A program made the position numbers and the translations under genes. A stretch of 64,000 bases of DNA, taken from assembly GCA_009869945.1 (NCBI GenBank), contig WIXG01000048.1, positions 124,001 to 188,000 on the forward strand, read 5' to 3'. The notes under the pieces were generated by a model, which saw only the letters and a program-made list of their open reading frames with translations, was not told the origin of the DNA and searched no databases. This DNA is from Mesaphorura yosii (taxonomy: Eukaryota > Arthropoda > Collembola > Poduromorpha > Tullbergiidae). Of this stretch, positions 13,171 to 27,444 are shown piece after piece; position 1 is the first letter of the stretch; every line of letters starts with the position of its first letter.

Positions 13171-16100
13171 AACAAATTAAAACAAAAATGTAATATATTG
13201 CGGCCGCCAAATATTTGCATCGGGTCCCGAAGTTGTATAATGCTCGTGTTACTGATTGCATTTTGCACTTATAAAGTTATTATTAATTGGACCCCGGGAT
13301 CATCTCGGACTCGAGGCTCGAGTAAAGACGCGTGTTCGCAAGAATGCAGTCCGCATGTTCAGCATAGCAACCTGAGCCTCGTGGTACATGCTGAAAGCAT
13401 GTCTGCCCTTACAAGAACAAGCATTTTGTTTTGGTGGTTTGCGGCCTTTGCTTGTCGCTGGCAGGTAAGGCGGATTCCAATTAAGAACCTGTCGCCGCTC
13501 TTCGAACTCCGATGACTTGTTTCTTACGTGTACGATGCTACATGATACCGTTCGTGCACGCGGGTTCCTTCCTTTTCCTTCCTGCTGCTGCGGCACAAGA
13601 ATGCTTGCCCAAACCAAAAACAAAAACCGTTTTCCTCCCTTTCAACTTTCAACGCACTTTCTCACACTGAAATTAAGCTCCATGTTCCATGCTCACGATG
13701 GATGAATGCTTTGCAATTAAAAAGTGGTAAATCTCAATATTATGAGAACTGTAACAAGCCTTCCTTCCAGTCGCCTCCTAATTGACGAGTGAAAAATGCA
13801 AAAATCAAATAATCGGGTGGAAATTCTGTGCTAATTTCCAATCCAATGTCAACTTAAACATTTAAGAGATCATAGAGATCTGACCGCATTTAAAAAAAAG
13901 ACTACTCAATATTAGGTGGCGGGCAACTGCGAATATGACGCATTAAACGTGTATTCTATTCCTGTTAGTTTTGTTTCTATGTGCCCTTGCCCTTGCTTTC
14001 AACTTGAATGGTAATGAAGTATATGAAATGCTCCTCGAAAGCCCTGCACTCGAGCTTTCTTAATTTATTGCCTAATTTTCCGGTCTGAGCTTCCCTGGCT
14101 GACTGAGTTTGCATTACATTCAGCGTGTTGTGGTTTCTTTGTTGTTCTTTCGAGTTGTTTAAGCCACTAAATTACGTAAATTTTTACAATTTCTGTTATC
14201 CTGGTTAGGAGTAATACGTTGAAGGTGAGAGGTGCAGCGAGGAGCAGCAACGAACAACACGAGGCTTATTATTATTGTGAGACACAAAACTATCAACTAT
14301 CAAGTTACACGGCATTCACTGCACGTATTCCTTAGTCGCATCTTCATCTGTTATCTACATCTTTTGTCATTTCTATACGCGAACACGAATACCTTGATAC
14401 GACCCCGTGTCGTCGTCGTCAAAGAGTGCATCCACTTGTCCACAACAATATAAAACTTTTATTATCAAGCTACATGAAAAAGTTTGTGTATTGAGAACCC
14501 ACATTGCGGTCCTCCTCGAATCATTAAACGCAACCAAGTTCATTCAGAACTACGCCATGGGAGAAAGAGACCGACAAATATTTCGTGGGTCACGATCGGC
14601 GTGGTTTATATTGCGAAATGTTCGCTCAATTGAAGGCAGGCTTTGAATTTGCAACCATGCATGTCTCGGTCGCGTGTTTCAATGTGGGTCTAATTTTAAA
14701 CGAGTACCGACTTCAAATTACTTTCGCACGCGAGACACGATACAATTCAAGCGCAGTCCAAGGGAGTGAAATGACGTGTAAAACCCGTGCCACGCTTTTG
14801 CTGCCAGTTTGAAATGACTCAACCTACAGTTCATCTGACAATTAGCACCCACGCACGATGAAATGGTTTTCTCCTCTCGAATTGTTTCGGGAATTTGCAG
14901 TGTGCCAAAGTCTAGATGCAATTGTACGAACAGACTACTTACCTCGGTCCAGGCTTGATGGATCACGTTGACGCTTTCTGAACTGGAGTCGAATCGAAAG
15001 TGGCCAGGCGACATGTTTGAGATTTGTGTCTCTACCTGTGATTAGTTTGGAGTCATCACTGGGAAATGAATTGTGTACTTTGTTCAATTTGTAAGATGAC
15101 AGGAGCAAGTTTTTATTTTATTTTTGTGAATTCTTCACATGAACGCTGACTGCGCTCACCGGCGAACGAACACTACGCAATGTATGACGAAGAACTGACT
15201 GCGAGCTCCGGCTCGAGAAGTAAGATAATGAAACAGTTTTGAAACTCTTTAATAATAATAAATATTTTTAACTCTCAAAAGTTGTTCTTGTTGCAGACGC
15301 GCTGCGTGGAACCCAACAAAACTTTATCTCAAGAAGTCTCTTTATTTCTCGAGACGATAGAGTCTAGTCGGGCCGTCGAAGACGTGTTCAGCCTCGCTTA
15401 TGCCTGGCTTCGTCGTCTGCTGCTGCGTCTGAGCGTCTCTTCCACCTGTACCCTCTCTCTCTGCCATTTCGACAATGAATCTCTTGAGCCAGAGCTCCAT
15501 GGGGTCTATCCTATCTAACCTGACCACTAAAAAATCTCGCATCTCCTCACATCTACCCGTATGCTCGCTCCCATCCGCACAATTCTCCGTGCTCTCTCAA
15601 ATCTTTCTTCATCATCGTCGTGATCATCTTCAACTCGCTCTCGCTCTCTTTAATTCCTTCTTTCTTGCCTGGTGTAACTTCATCGCAGTCTCTCCTGCTT
15701 ACATAATATCGAATTACTGAGCATTCGAAATTATTAATAAAAGCCAGGCATACAAAGCGAGGATACGTTTCAGTTGTGCATACCAAAGGCAAATATTTCA
15801 GACCAGATAACAAATCAACCAATCTCATTCTATTCGTACAAGATGAAGTCAAATTGTGGTCAGTTCCAAGCATCAGATCAAGGTCAAGAAACTGTCAATA
15901 GCCGTCCGATCCTGTGATGGAAATGCTTTCGCTTTCAGCAAAAATCTGCAATGGACAGAATTTGCCACCCTGGCTCAGTGATTCGCACAAGAAGCTGTGC
16001 CATTAGACGCTCATGTTTCATGGCACGGAAACACGAAAAACGTGTCCATACATTGTATCAGGTGTGCACATGCTGAAAAACCTGAACGCAGGCACCTGTA

Positions 16101-18860
16101 TAAGCGTTCTTAGGCGAAAGAAAGTGTGAATGGAACGTGAAAGCAAGAAACAATGCTCGAGTGACTAAACTGGCGCTAATCATGCTTTTGTAACAAGAGG
16201 TATTAAAGTGTGCAGGCGACTGTGTTGGAATGCCAGCAAACCACAAAATGGGCATGCGTGCGTAATATGAAAATGATGGGCCGGGTGCACGCTGCCGATA
16301 ATGATGAAATGAGACCCATTATTATCTATTGTTTGGACTACACGAAGGCGAGTAAGATGATGGTAGTGAAGCATGGTTAGATTGAGTCTTCTGTCCGTCC
16401 AGGCGGCTCGACACTCGAGACCTGATGCCTAATGCCCGCGATGAGTTCATTTAATCGGGGAAATCGTGCCTAAATACCGTTCGTTCAGGGATTACACGAG
16501 ACGAATGAATTTCTCCCTTCCAGCAATGTACGTCATACTCCAAAACAACAATAACATTTCAATGCAGCAACACCTGACTGACAATCCTCCTCGTTAAACA
16601 ATTCACTAAAGGAATTGTTCCGAAAGCCGTTTCTGTTGAATGGAGCAGAGCGGAGTCCGTCTCCGCCTATGAATATGAAAAATGTTGTGTGAGCAATTCG
16701 TCTAGCAAGGTAAGCACGCGTCAGGGATTGTCAAAGTCGGATTCAGCATTGAAGCAGAGCTCGAAGTGCTTTCCTGGATTGCTATTGCATTGACTTAGAT
16801 GATCCGATTAAGTAATTATGTTTGCACGGCAGATTCGAGACTACAATTACGGTAAAGACGATAGTGTCTGGAAGATGGCTGGTGCTTGAGACTGACGCTA
16901 ATATGATAATCTCTCTGTCTAATGAAATTATGGTTGTATATTTAATAAAAATGGCAATCGGCTTACGACGACGAGGACGAAGCAGGCCCTTCACACAGGC
17001 AACAAAGCTGAGGCATTCAAAAGTCAATTGTTGGTGTTTCTCTCGAGAGACTATTTTAACCCTTCGGGCTCTGACAACTTCTTACCTGCTGTGCTGAACC
17101 GGTCGTCTTGTTCAGAAACGAAAAACAGTCTTCTCATACGTGCGCGTTTGGTCTTAACTGCCTTGTCTTGTATTAACAGAACGCGAGCTTCATAATTTCT
17201 CGGTACCTCGAATCGAATGCCTGCTTGCATGCTCGTCTTGACTTTACACATGTACGAACATCTCATACACTGATTACAATGAACTGAATGAACCCATTCT
17301 TCGCTTATACATACGCTTGAACATTTATGCATGCACTACGTGCAGGCATTTGCTCATTCCGTAATGTTGACAATTGCTGGAACTATTTCTGTCGGTTTCT
17401 AATCAACGCAGCGGAGTAATTAAATGCGTAGCGTACATTGGCAGTCTGACTCGAGTCTTGTAGCTGCGTTTGGCTTTTAGTTTGGCCTGGCAGCTGAGGT
17501 GATGAGAAAATGGAGTATGAGCCTGTCTGTCAAGGCTGGACCAAAGGAGGGGGTCAAGAAGCTCAAGAAATCCAACGACTTACTGCGTCTCGTCTCGTTT
17601 TGACTTGAACCGACATCCTTCACGCGGTGCATTTACTCGCGCTCCCTGCTGACAATTTCAACTCGATTTATTCAATCCGTTTATACAGTCATTTTACAGA
17701 TTTCTGTCATTTTCCATCTCGAGTGATGCAACAAACAAAACAATCCGGCAGAGAGCAAGAAGCCAGCCTACCAGGAGAGCAATACCAATTCAACATTTAT
17801 GCCCAGAAAACCGCGCCGGCGCCGAGTCGATGTCGTTTGAAGTACAAATGGCATTTCCAGGCTTGCAAAACAACATAATTATTCTCTTGAATGCCAACTG
17901 TTGCCATTTTCGGCTTGTCCAAAGTCCATTCTCGTGACGAATCCAGGACGTCACGCATTGCATCATTACTTGAACCTACAATAACACGAATAAGCACCAC
18001 AGCCATAAACTAACAAGCCAGGAAACGTACACTGTGCTTGACATTGAAGAGGAGTTAGGGGCAACAACATTGACATTTTCCTCGCCACATGCCTAGGCTT
18101 AATGCAACATCAGGTGACAGTGCTTCGTAAACTAGGCTATGGTTATGTGGCCACGTTATGCGGGCTTGCAGTCCAGCTAAGGGCGATCGATAATTTTAAT
18201 TAATTATGAATAAACTCTACTTCAGCTCGCTTTAGGCTTGCACAATACCTCCTTCATTTTGCTATTAGAGTACTTTCGTACGCTTTAGTAGTACTTTAGC
18301 GAAATATCAAGTATTTTTACTGCCGTCGGGGAATACCCATCGTCCAGGGGTACACAGTGCACAATTTATGACTAAGAATTGTAGCAGACCATTTCATAAC
18401 CACCGAGTGTCTCCTCTCACCAGGAACTTGATTGGGTAAATAGGGCAAACATCGCTACACAAGCGAAACGGGTGGCCATGACGAAAGTGCTTTACTATAA
18501 CTGGGAATTTGAAACGAGGTACCCGAATTCAAGTACAAATTCAAAATTTGTACGAATGCAAACAGTACCATTGCCAACAGGCGCTCGATTCTTCTACAGA
18601 AAGAAGTGTTTCCCATTTCGGACCAGGAAACATGCTCAGGAAAGATGGACCGCTTAGTAGACAGTCGAATTGTCAAATGTTGGCAATTCAGTCAGTTGTC
18701 TGCCCGGTCCCAGCTCACATGTACCGTTGCTGCAATGCTTCGGCGTAGGGTAGACACGAAGTGTTCTATCTCCTCTATTTCAATTAAATGATAAGTTCAA
18801 TCCGTTTCTTCTGGGGCACCAACCAAAATTCTTACAAGTTCTCCTTTGAAATGATAGACG

Positions 18861-21800
18861 ATGAGCACCGCGGTGACAGTTGAAGATATGAAGACCGATC
18901 GTTCCAGGTCAAAGGTGAAAGGGTCCAAGACCCCGGCGAATCGTGAAAGTGACGGCGCCTTTCTGGTGCAAGATCTTGACTCGGTGGAGGACTTGGGCGA
19001 AATTAACGTTGTTCCACAGCAGCTACTGACCAAAAGCTCCCATCATCTCGTCATTCGTGAATTCCCGACATGGATTGACCCTCCAAAATCCGGCTTGGAG
19101 CGCCGAAGTCAAGAAAATATGCATAGTAACGCCGGAAATCAAATTCCGGTGCCTGCCGCATTCGGCTCGCAACATAATGTTCATTATCTCAACCAGTTTC
19201 TTAACCAGTTGGGGTCACTACCTTTCGACAAATCGGGTAAGCGTAAGTTCCGTTTCCTTTCAGGGCCTTTCAGCCTATTTTGGTGCATTTTTTTAGCTTA
19301 GTAAGCCGACAGTAGACAGAATTCAGTAAATTAGGCCACAAATCGTATGAAGCATCATGGAAAATATAGCGCGTATTAGCTTTGCATGACAAAAACAATT
19401 ATCATGTTCAAGTTGGCTTGCTCACAATGCGCCTTCCTAATAATAGAGCGTCCAGCAATCACTAAAACACTGGAAAGCGTAATAAGTAGCACACCACATC
19501 GGTCGTAATTTTAGAGCCTATTGATTTTCGGCCCATCTTCTAAATTGACATTACCACTGCCCATCTCATGTCGTAAAACTGTGTCACCGCCCGAGTTGGT
19601 CATCCACGTGTTCAAAAATGTATTAACATGAGACTAATCTAGACTAATGTGAAAATCAGCCAAATTAAAACCTCGATGAGTGATCTCACTTGTCTGAATT
19701 TGTGTTCATATTCTTCATGCGATTGCACAGAAGGCGACATAAACTCGAACAACGGAGGCATTTCCCAAGTCAAATTGGGATTTGACAATCCTGGTTTGGT
19801 GATGGAACACTCGGACAACGTCTCACTCCATGCCGATGCCGCCAATTCCCTCCCAGACCCTGGCTCACCGACCAGAACAAGGCACGGTTCCTACAATTCG
19901 AATACGGTAAGCAGAAAATACAATTACTCACACCAAGCAGAATCAGTTAATCGTCCCAATGTAGTCGTTTCTTGTTCGTATGGTTGAGCGCAGAGTTCAA
20001 CATTGCAAATAGAGAGCCTGTACTTCAACGACGGGATGAGACGGATTGACATGGTGCTTGTTTACGAGGACGATCTGGATTTTGTGAAGGAGCAGAGGAG
20101 AAAGAACTTCCTGCGGAACCTCCTCGCTGAGGGCCTTGAAATTGAAACTCAAAATCCAGGCACCACGAAAAAGGTAAGCAGCGAAGCATTTTTTCGTACT
20201 CTCACGCGCTCTCGCAGTACGCGACGCAACTGCAGCTTGAACAAACAATGGTAGAGCACGCATCGTGTAACAAAGTTTGCTCTCTCATTCGATAAGTATC
20301 CATATCAAATTAAGTTTTTAGCACAAATATTTGCCTTTCACAGTTCAATCAAGATGAGCGGACGCACTTTGTCAAAGTCCATGCACCGTGGTCAGTTGTA
20401 TCGAAGTATGCAGAGATAATGAACATGAAAATGCCAATTAAGGTAGGTACGAAATATGTCCTCGTATTTAGCAGTTAAAGAACATGGGCCCATGACATTG
20501 GCATTCTGGACTAAATAATTGAGCCATGTGGATATAAAACCAGCAGAAATAGACGATTTTGCAGATGTCCCCTCATTTCTTTGTGCTGACCTTTCCACAA
20601 GCTTCTGTATAAAAGAAAGCGAGTGGCTATTGAATGCTTCGCAATTTTCCTCTGTTGCTTTCCCCGCCTTGAATTCCAAATTTAGAAAGTGTTGGGATAC
20701 AAAGCAACAATGAGTAGATGTACAAGGGCGCAAGGGAATTGTAAATTGGCGTTGTTTGCCCGCTATCCGTCTGGAATACTAACACGCAATGGCTGTCGCT
20801 ACGCCGGTCTTTGCTCGCCGCTTTTTCTTTGCTAAAAATATTGAATTAGTGAAGGAAGAAAAGCGAAAAACTAACTGCCAGTCTAATCAAAATGTCACAT
20901 CTAGAATGGAAGATACATGGATTTCGAGCCAAACGGTGCAAAATGCCGTGCATGAAGCCCCAGTGGGCATGCTGGGAATCTGGTATGGAATTATTTCCAA
21001 GACTGGGCTTCGGGCACTCTCTGTAAATTGTTTGGCTCGACCATAACCGTCAATCACATGTCTCGTACAAACACAGTCACAGTGACATTGAGGAATCATG
21101 GAATTGTCACAACACGCTGTTTCCAAGCCCATAATCCTCTTCTTCACCTTAGCTTTAGTCCTGGTTTGCTGAGCGGTGGAAAATCCCCAATTATTCCCTA
21201 ATCGCCATTGCAATTTTATTTATCCCGTCATCATCTTCGATTCAACTAACAAAAGAGCTTCACATCACCCAGACTGTTAATTACTAGGTTAACCTGTAAA
21301 GTGCAACGAAAACATGAGTTGGGAGTGGAAAGGCATTCTATTTTCGTTCGGTAAAGCGGGTATCTCAGTGGCAAGGTTGCGAAGCCTTGGAGTTGTCACC
21401 CAACTGTAATAAATATGGGTAAATGCTTCACGTTTTCCAAAAAGCGAGCAGTCAATTAAAGCGATTGAATTCATTCGTGGCGTTTTCACGACCAATAAAA
21501 GCGTTTAATAAAACAATATCCAATTTTTCAAGTGCTGTAAATATTTGAAGACTTTCTGGCGTTATAATTTCATTTGATGGACGGAGGTTGGCTGATATAT
21601 TATTTCGAAATTTTGCACTTTATTCTGACGCAAGCAATAAAAGGCGGACACGCAGACAGGTTGGCTGGAGTGCTGAAATCATAAATGCACTCTTATTTCC
21701 GTCGCAAGCCCCGCGTTATTTCACCTTTTCCGAATCGATGAGCGACAGCACGAGCCCGTTAATTATGTATCGCAATTCAGAACGTTCGACCAACAAGTTA

Positions 21801-24800
21801 AGGGACACCGGTCTTGCTGGTCTGGAGTTCTCGTAAATATTCATCACTTTAAGTAAGAAGTGAAGCGATAGAAACCGGCCCAACCTAAATCCCAAGTAGC
21901 AGTAACAGAATAATTTGCTGTCGCAAAAATTTCATTACCGTTCCTTATTGAACGGCTAAAAAATAGGGCCGCTCTTCGTTCCTCAAATATTTGCCTTTTC
22001 ATTAGCCTTCGCTTGTCCCACCGTTCACTGGAACTGCATTGAGGTTTACTGCCGCTTGTGACGAAATTTACCGCTGAAATGCCGAGCGTCAAGCTTAAGC
22101 GATAATTAGAAATATTCCCAATTTCTAAGTGCCATACAAATTCCCACATCTTTGTATCAATAATTTAATTTCTCACTTTGATATCTTTTTACCCGCTCCT
22201 GACCCTGGAACGATGTAGAAACTCATCTCCATATCGTATAAAGCGTGGGTATGTTCTGCAGTGCTCTTTGCTACGTTTGGAGTAGACGAATGCGTTACGT
22301 AGTTTGTCACGTCATAAACATTTTGCTAATGTGGTAGACTGTGTCTGTGAGGCTTAGAGCAGGTGCATGCTACCCATGTCCATGACATGCTCCGCACGAA
22401 TCACGACCACCTGTCCAATGAACTGTCTGTTCGTGCATTAATCAGGCAGCAGTCATCAAGTTTTAAGTCAAGGCTCTGGCCCAAGAGCAACGGATACTAG
22501 CGAACAGAGAGAGTAACTCAATTTTGGTACACTTATTGTCTCTATGTGATGCATGAGCATGAATTTTGCGATCGGACTGTCTGCCTCGAAACTAACTGCA
22601 CTGATGCGTTTAGCCTTGTGATCCCACACTATAAATAGTAGCGTTGTGTTTCCTCTATCGACGACGACGATGGGGGCTGGGTGAGTACTGGACACCCGGA
22701 CCCAGAATCAGGTCAATTTATCGACCCTAGGATTTTCGTCCCAGCTCGAAATACGAATTTCTGCATCACTCGTATTGCTTCTTGTTACGCTTTTTTTAGC
22801 AAGTAAATGCTGCTAGAATTGTAGTTAAAATTAGCTTATTGTGGCGTCTATCATGTTGACGTAGTTGTGTTTGCAGCTAAACTTAGATTCTCCACGCTAT
22901 TTTTGTCCTGCGGAGGCTCGCGTGCTGACTTAGAATGTCACATTACAGGACAAGCCGAACGCCGAAATGAATACCGTCGATGGTTGGTGGAAGAACTTCA
23001 AGAACATGACGTACTTTGACTACAACCATGAACGTGTGCCTCAAGAACCCTCGTTTTTTATGGCAAATTTCAGTAGGCAGAAAGAAGAATGGTAAAAAAT
23101 TAGAAAATACCGCTAATGAAATGATTTGAGGAATCCGAGCAAATGATTGCACGTTTGCATATTCGTTTAACAGCTTCATAATCAAAGACAGGGAGACGTT
23201 CTTCACTTCTGCACAACGAAGTCAAATTGTCTGGAAAATTCTGACACGTATTCGCTACGATGAAAGCATTCGAGATAAGGTTATATTAAAGTGCTGACCT
23301 TTTACTCAGCGCAATTTTACGTGCTATTGACGGCTGGTCATCTTGATTTTCTCGTGTCTATTTGTTCAGGGGGGAATACGACGCCTGCTGAATGACAGCA
23401 CATTTCAGGCGGCGTACCCGTTGCACGAGGGCCCATACGATAAAGAAGACGCTGGCGAAGAACCAAACGACCGACGAGTAAGCACGCAAAATTGTTTATC
23501 ATGTCAGAGGATCTGTGATATTGATTTTGACGTGACAGCTAGACAGTACCTCCTAACTGCGGCAGTTCTCTGCGACATCATGACCTATCGAGACGTAGCT
23601 TATGTTTACGCTGAGCTTGACTTTGTTTCTCGTTGTCCACTTTAGCTTTTGTACACCGAGTGGGCACATTTTTCCAATTGGTACAAGAAGCAGCCGCTGT
23701 GGCTCGTTCGGCGTTATTTTGGTGACAAAGTGGGACTCTATTTCGCATGGCTAGGATACTACACCGGAATGCTCGTTCCTGCGTCCATCGTTGGAATCAT
23801 CTGTTTTCTCTTTGGGGTCGCCACCATTGACACCGACTACAACGCACCAAGGTGAGTTAAACGCCAAGGACCAAACGGCCTTTATGAGACGTTCAATTCA
23901 AGTAACCGAATTTTGTGTGTTAAATCAAGCCGAGAGATTTGCGAGAAAAAAATTGGCGGTAGCCTGGTCATGTGTCCGCTTTGTGGTCATTGTCAAGTTT
24001 GGAAATTGGACGATTCATGTACCTTTTCGAAACTAACGTACTTCTTTGATAACCCCGCGACCGTCTTCTTTGCTGTCTTCATGGCTTTCTGGGGTACGTT
24101 TGACATGCCACTTCAGCACCTCCGATGTCAGTGTATATCACCAAAAAACTCATGACTCAAATTACAGCTACCTCTTTCCTGGAGTTTTGGAAGCGAAAGC
24201 ACGCCGTGATTTCTTGGGAATGGGATCTGCACAGTTACGAAGTCATCGAGGACCCGCGACCTGAATTCGAAGCTGCTGTAAGCCATTGCTTCGCCCTAGA
24301 ATTTATACCGTGTCATTCCATAATCGGTTTGTTCCTTGGTCAGGTCAAAACATTTCGCATAAATCCCGTGACCCAAGCACCAGAACCGTACTTGTCCTTT
24401 TGGAGCAAAGCTGTCCGTATGCTCGTCGTGAGCTCGATTGTCTTTCTACTGTTATTCATCGTGGGCTTTGTCGTGATGGGAATCATCATCTATCGACTAG
24501 TCATGATGTCTGTCCTTTACACGACAGCCGAGGACAGTTACGAATTCTTCAAAGACAATGCGAAAATTATTACGTCTGTTTCTGCTGCCGTCATCAATTT
24601 AATCATCGTCGTTTTTCTGCACAATGTAAGTACGTCTTAAGAAAATTACACATGTCCACTTCAACGCTCGCTCAAACAGAGTGACAGGCACTAAAGAGCC
24701 GCCTTCGGGTGAATTAATTACTTTAATCAATGCATTCCGTACAAGGACAAAGCAATTCCAGTGTAGCATTTCCCTCGTAGCTCTTATGAAATCGATTATT

Positions 24801-27101
24801 CCGAAATCGTCCAATACAATTTTTGCCTGGTCACAGCGACAGCGCCATGAATTTAACTCCTTCTTGAACAACTGCTACAAAACACGGCGCGCGACAATAG
24901 AAATCAGGAAGAATCAACTCATAATTAATTCCAATCGCTAAGCTAATATTGGTGAAATTTTGATGTGTTGTTCAAGTGCTATTCAGATTGTTACCATGAA
25001 TGAATGCGGTGCAGGAAAGTATAACGAAATAACGAGTGCCTCACGTGTGTTCGCGCAATTCTAAGAGGTGTTTTGTTGCTTAGAAGATTCCAAGCTAATA
25101 TTGCGCCATGCCACTCAAATGTCTTTGTCATGCTACCTCTCTTCATGTCGAAACTTTTCTTTTGCGTGTCATCTTTCAGAGAGTCTACTTCAACGTGGCC
25201 ATTTGGTTAACAAATAGCGAATTTCCACGCACGCAAACGGAATATGAAGATAGCTTCACCTTCAAAATGTTTCTCTTTCAGTTCATAAATTATTACTCGT
25301 ACTTAATCTACATCGCCTTTTTCAAGGTAAGTGCCCGTGCCCGTCTTTCAAGCCAAGCCATCACTACGACAAAGAACTCATAACCGCTGATGGCCTGCAC
25401 TTGCCACCAGTGGCAATAATCTCAACTCCATCAGTGACTGTTTATTCATGCGAGTATGGATTGACTTTGTGATTCGATCGCATTGCGATTGAGAAACCCA
25501 CGCACACTTGCACCATGTCACTCCTCATTCGAGCCGTTTCAGCACTTACTGGCGCCTTAATGTCGTCAATGTCCATACAGGGTCGATTTTTTCGACATCC
25601 CGGAGATGATTCTGAAAATGTGTTTGAGAAAATACGTGGCGATATGTGTGACCCAGCTGGCTGTCTTTCCGAACTATTCATTCAGCTTTCCATCATTATG
25701 ATTGGGAAACAATTCTTCAACAACTTTATGGAACTCTTCATGCCGTATGTCCAAATTGCCGCCATTAATTATCATTTCACAATTCCCGAGGGAAATGCAC
25801 TCAAAAATGTCCCACAGGAAATTCAGCAATTGGTTTAGAAGGTTCCGGTACAAAACGGCCGTGGAGTCTCGTTCCAACACACCTGCATTCCTCACTCGTT
25901 GGGAGCACGACTACAATTTGAAAGAGGTGGATCAGCTCGCCTTGTTCCACGAGTATTTAGAAATGGGTACCATTACAACAATGCAAAAATGCAATCTAGC
26001 ATCAATCGATAGGCTCATTAATAGTGACTAACATTGCCTCTCTGATGTCTGCAGTGATTCAGTACGGCTTCGTAACGCTGTTTGTAGCTGCATTTCCACT
26101 CGCACCTTTCTTTGCGCTTTTGAACAATATCGTTGAGATTCGGCTGGACGCTTACAAGTGGATCACCCAATTAAGACGGCCACTCGCTGAGCGAGTGGAG
26201 GACATTGGGGCATGGTACGGCATTCTGCAGGGAATCACATACACGTCTGTAGTGACGAATGTAAGCTGCCAACGTGTGCACCTGCAAAAATTTTGATCCA
26301 CAAAGGCAGGAACCCTAGCCATAATTTTCTTTGTCCTTCAGGCTTTCGTGATTGCTTATACAAGTGACATAATTCCGAGGCTCGTGTACAAGTACACGAA
26401 TGACGACTCCTCCTTGCAGGGCTATATCGACTCCTCACTTTCAGGTTTGTGTTTCAAAGATCATAACCAAGAGAGTCGATGAGTAAATTACTCTAATGGG
26501 AAATTAATTACTTTTTCCGCAGTCTACCCAACGGCCCGGTACAAGCCCCTGCAAAGAACTATTGAAGGCGAAGAACACAAATTTTGTCGGTACAGAGGCT
26601 ATTACAATCCCCCAAACGATACGGACGCAATGGAACCTTCCGATCGTTACTGGCACATCATGGCAGCCAGACTCGCCTTCGTGGCCGTGTTTGAGGTAAG
26701 TAACTTCTAATTAACGTGTTTGAATCAATTGCGTCGCATTGATCGAAATTCGCATGACTTTGTAGCACTTGGCTTTTGCTCTGACGGGACTGATGGCATT
26801 TGCTATTCCCGACATGCCAAAAGAAATTCAGACCCAAGTGCAACGGGAGAAGGTGCTGGCCAATGAAACCCTCTTCGAAACCGACTTGGCGAAACTGAGA
26901 CGGGAACGCGAGGGCCTGCAAACAACGGCAGGGAGCCGAGCGGACGAGGAGACTTCCAAACAAAACACTAGAAGAGGCTCCAGTTTGGCACAAGACTTTT
27001 TGACAGCCTTGAGTCAAGTGTCAAGCAAACACGCGGAGTTCAGTCATCGTGACGTGCACAGTCCACAATTGCAAATTCGTGTCCAGCAAACCAACGAGTA
27101 G
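18861..27101 (+). CDS. Anoctamin / TMEM16 calcium-activated channel or scramblase, ANO3-7-like
   Basis: Eighteen exons join in phase to about 1065 aa: 18861-19236, 19731-19906, 20015-20173, 20344-20442, 22949-23091, 23174-23279, 23370-23477, 23646-23851, 23930-24093, 24168-24277, 24344-24625, 25180-25326, 25581-25744, 25827-25966, 26055-26260, 26342-26444, 26523-26695, 26766-27101. ATG 18861 has an in-frame TAG two codons upstream. Layout: cytosolic N-terminus (1-~400) with the dimerisation domain from about 185 ([14 protein letters not shown], then [20 protein letters not shown]), then ten predicted membrane spans. Calcium-site residues of mouse ANO1 are all present: N739/N740 and E743 ([11 protein letters not shown]), E789/E792 (EYLEM), E821/D825 (VEIRLD). 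The GKQxxNNFMEL form resembles ANO3-7 more than ANO1/2, hinting at a scramblase or intracellular member; this is inference. The exon 6 donor (GTTATA) and exon 9 acceptor are the weakest joins. Confidence 0.93.
20443..22948 (+). other. Anoctamin intron 4 (2.5 kb)
   Basis: By far the longest intron of the gene; the others are roughly 65-550 nt. Codon phase is continuous across it (PIK to DKPN), so no exon needs to be missing. It contains a TATA-like CTATAAATAG near 22630 and several short frames with no family resemblance. An internal promoter or enhancer is possible but not shown. Confidence 0.6.
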
Positions 27102-27356
27102 ACAGAGAGTGTGCGGCCCAAATGTTGGTGCTAAGCTGCACAAATACTCAACCTTCCAGAAATGGGTCCCTGTAGTCGGTTTTAGTAAACTAAAAGCGTC
27201 CGAGGCAAACGCGGTGCTATATTAGTTGTGATTGAATTCCCACCAATGCAAATGCTGTATGGTTTCAAGTGTTAGAAATTATGCTTCGTTTATCCTACGC
27301 TTCTTGGAATCGCTGCACGAGAGTTCGAGAAGACAATTTTGATGACATTTTTTGAA

Positions 27357-27362
27357 ATTAAA
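27357..27362 (+). terminator. Candidate anoctamin poly(A) signal
   Basis: ATTAAA lies about 255 nt after the anoctamin stop codon and about 80 nt before the 3' end of the convergent methyltransferase coding region. It is a plausible hexamer, but cleavage cannot be proven from sequence. Confidence 0.3.
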
Positions 27363-27444
27363 AATATTATTTTTACTGTTATGTTCAAATCCGTTCATTT
27401 CTACATGTCGGCAGATGCTACGTTGTTAAATTTTAGTTAACTAA

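Larger units (their letters stand above)
5764..18860. other. 13 kb spacer between divergent fj and anoctamin genes
   Basis: No protein-coding gene could be built here on either strand. The longest frames are about 105-113 codons, match no family I know, and are within what chance gives in this much sequence. The spacer should contain both promoters, since fj is transcribed leftward and the anoctamin rightward, plus any enhancers and untranslated leader exons. Small hairpins at 11864-11886, 12030-12057 and 13125-13170 are listed separately. The frames at 6688-7020 and 8410-8751 (both minus) are the only ones whose composition looked protein-like. Confidence 0.5.

Noticed and set aside
22625-22640. 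TATAAATAG as an internal anoctamin promoter
   Set aside because: Isolated TATA-like strings are common in AT-rich introns, and no first exon or initiator could be tied to it.
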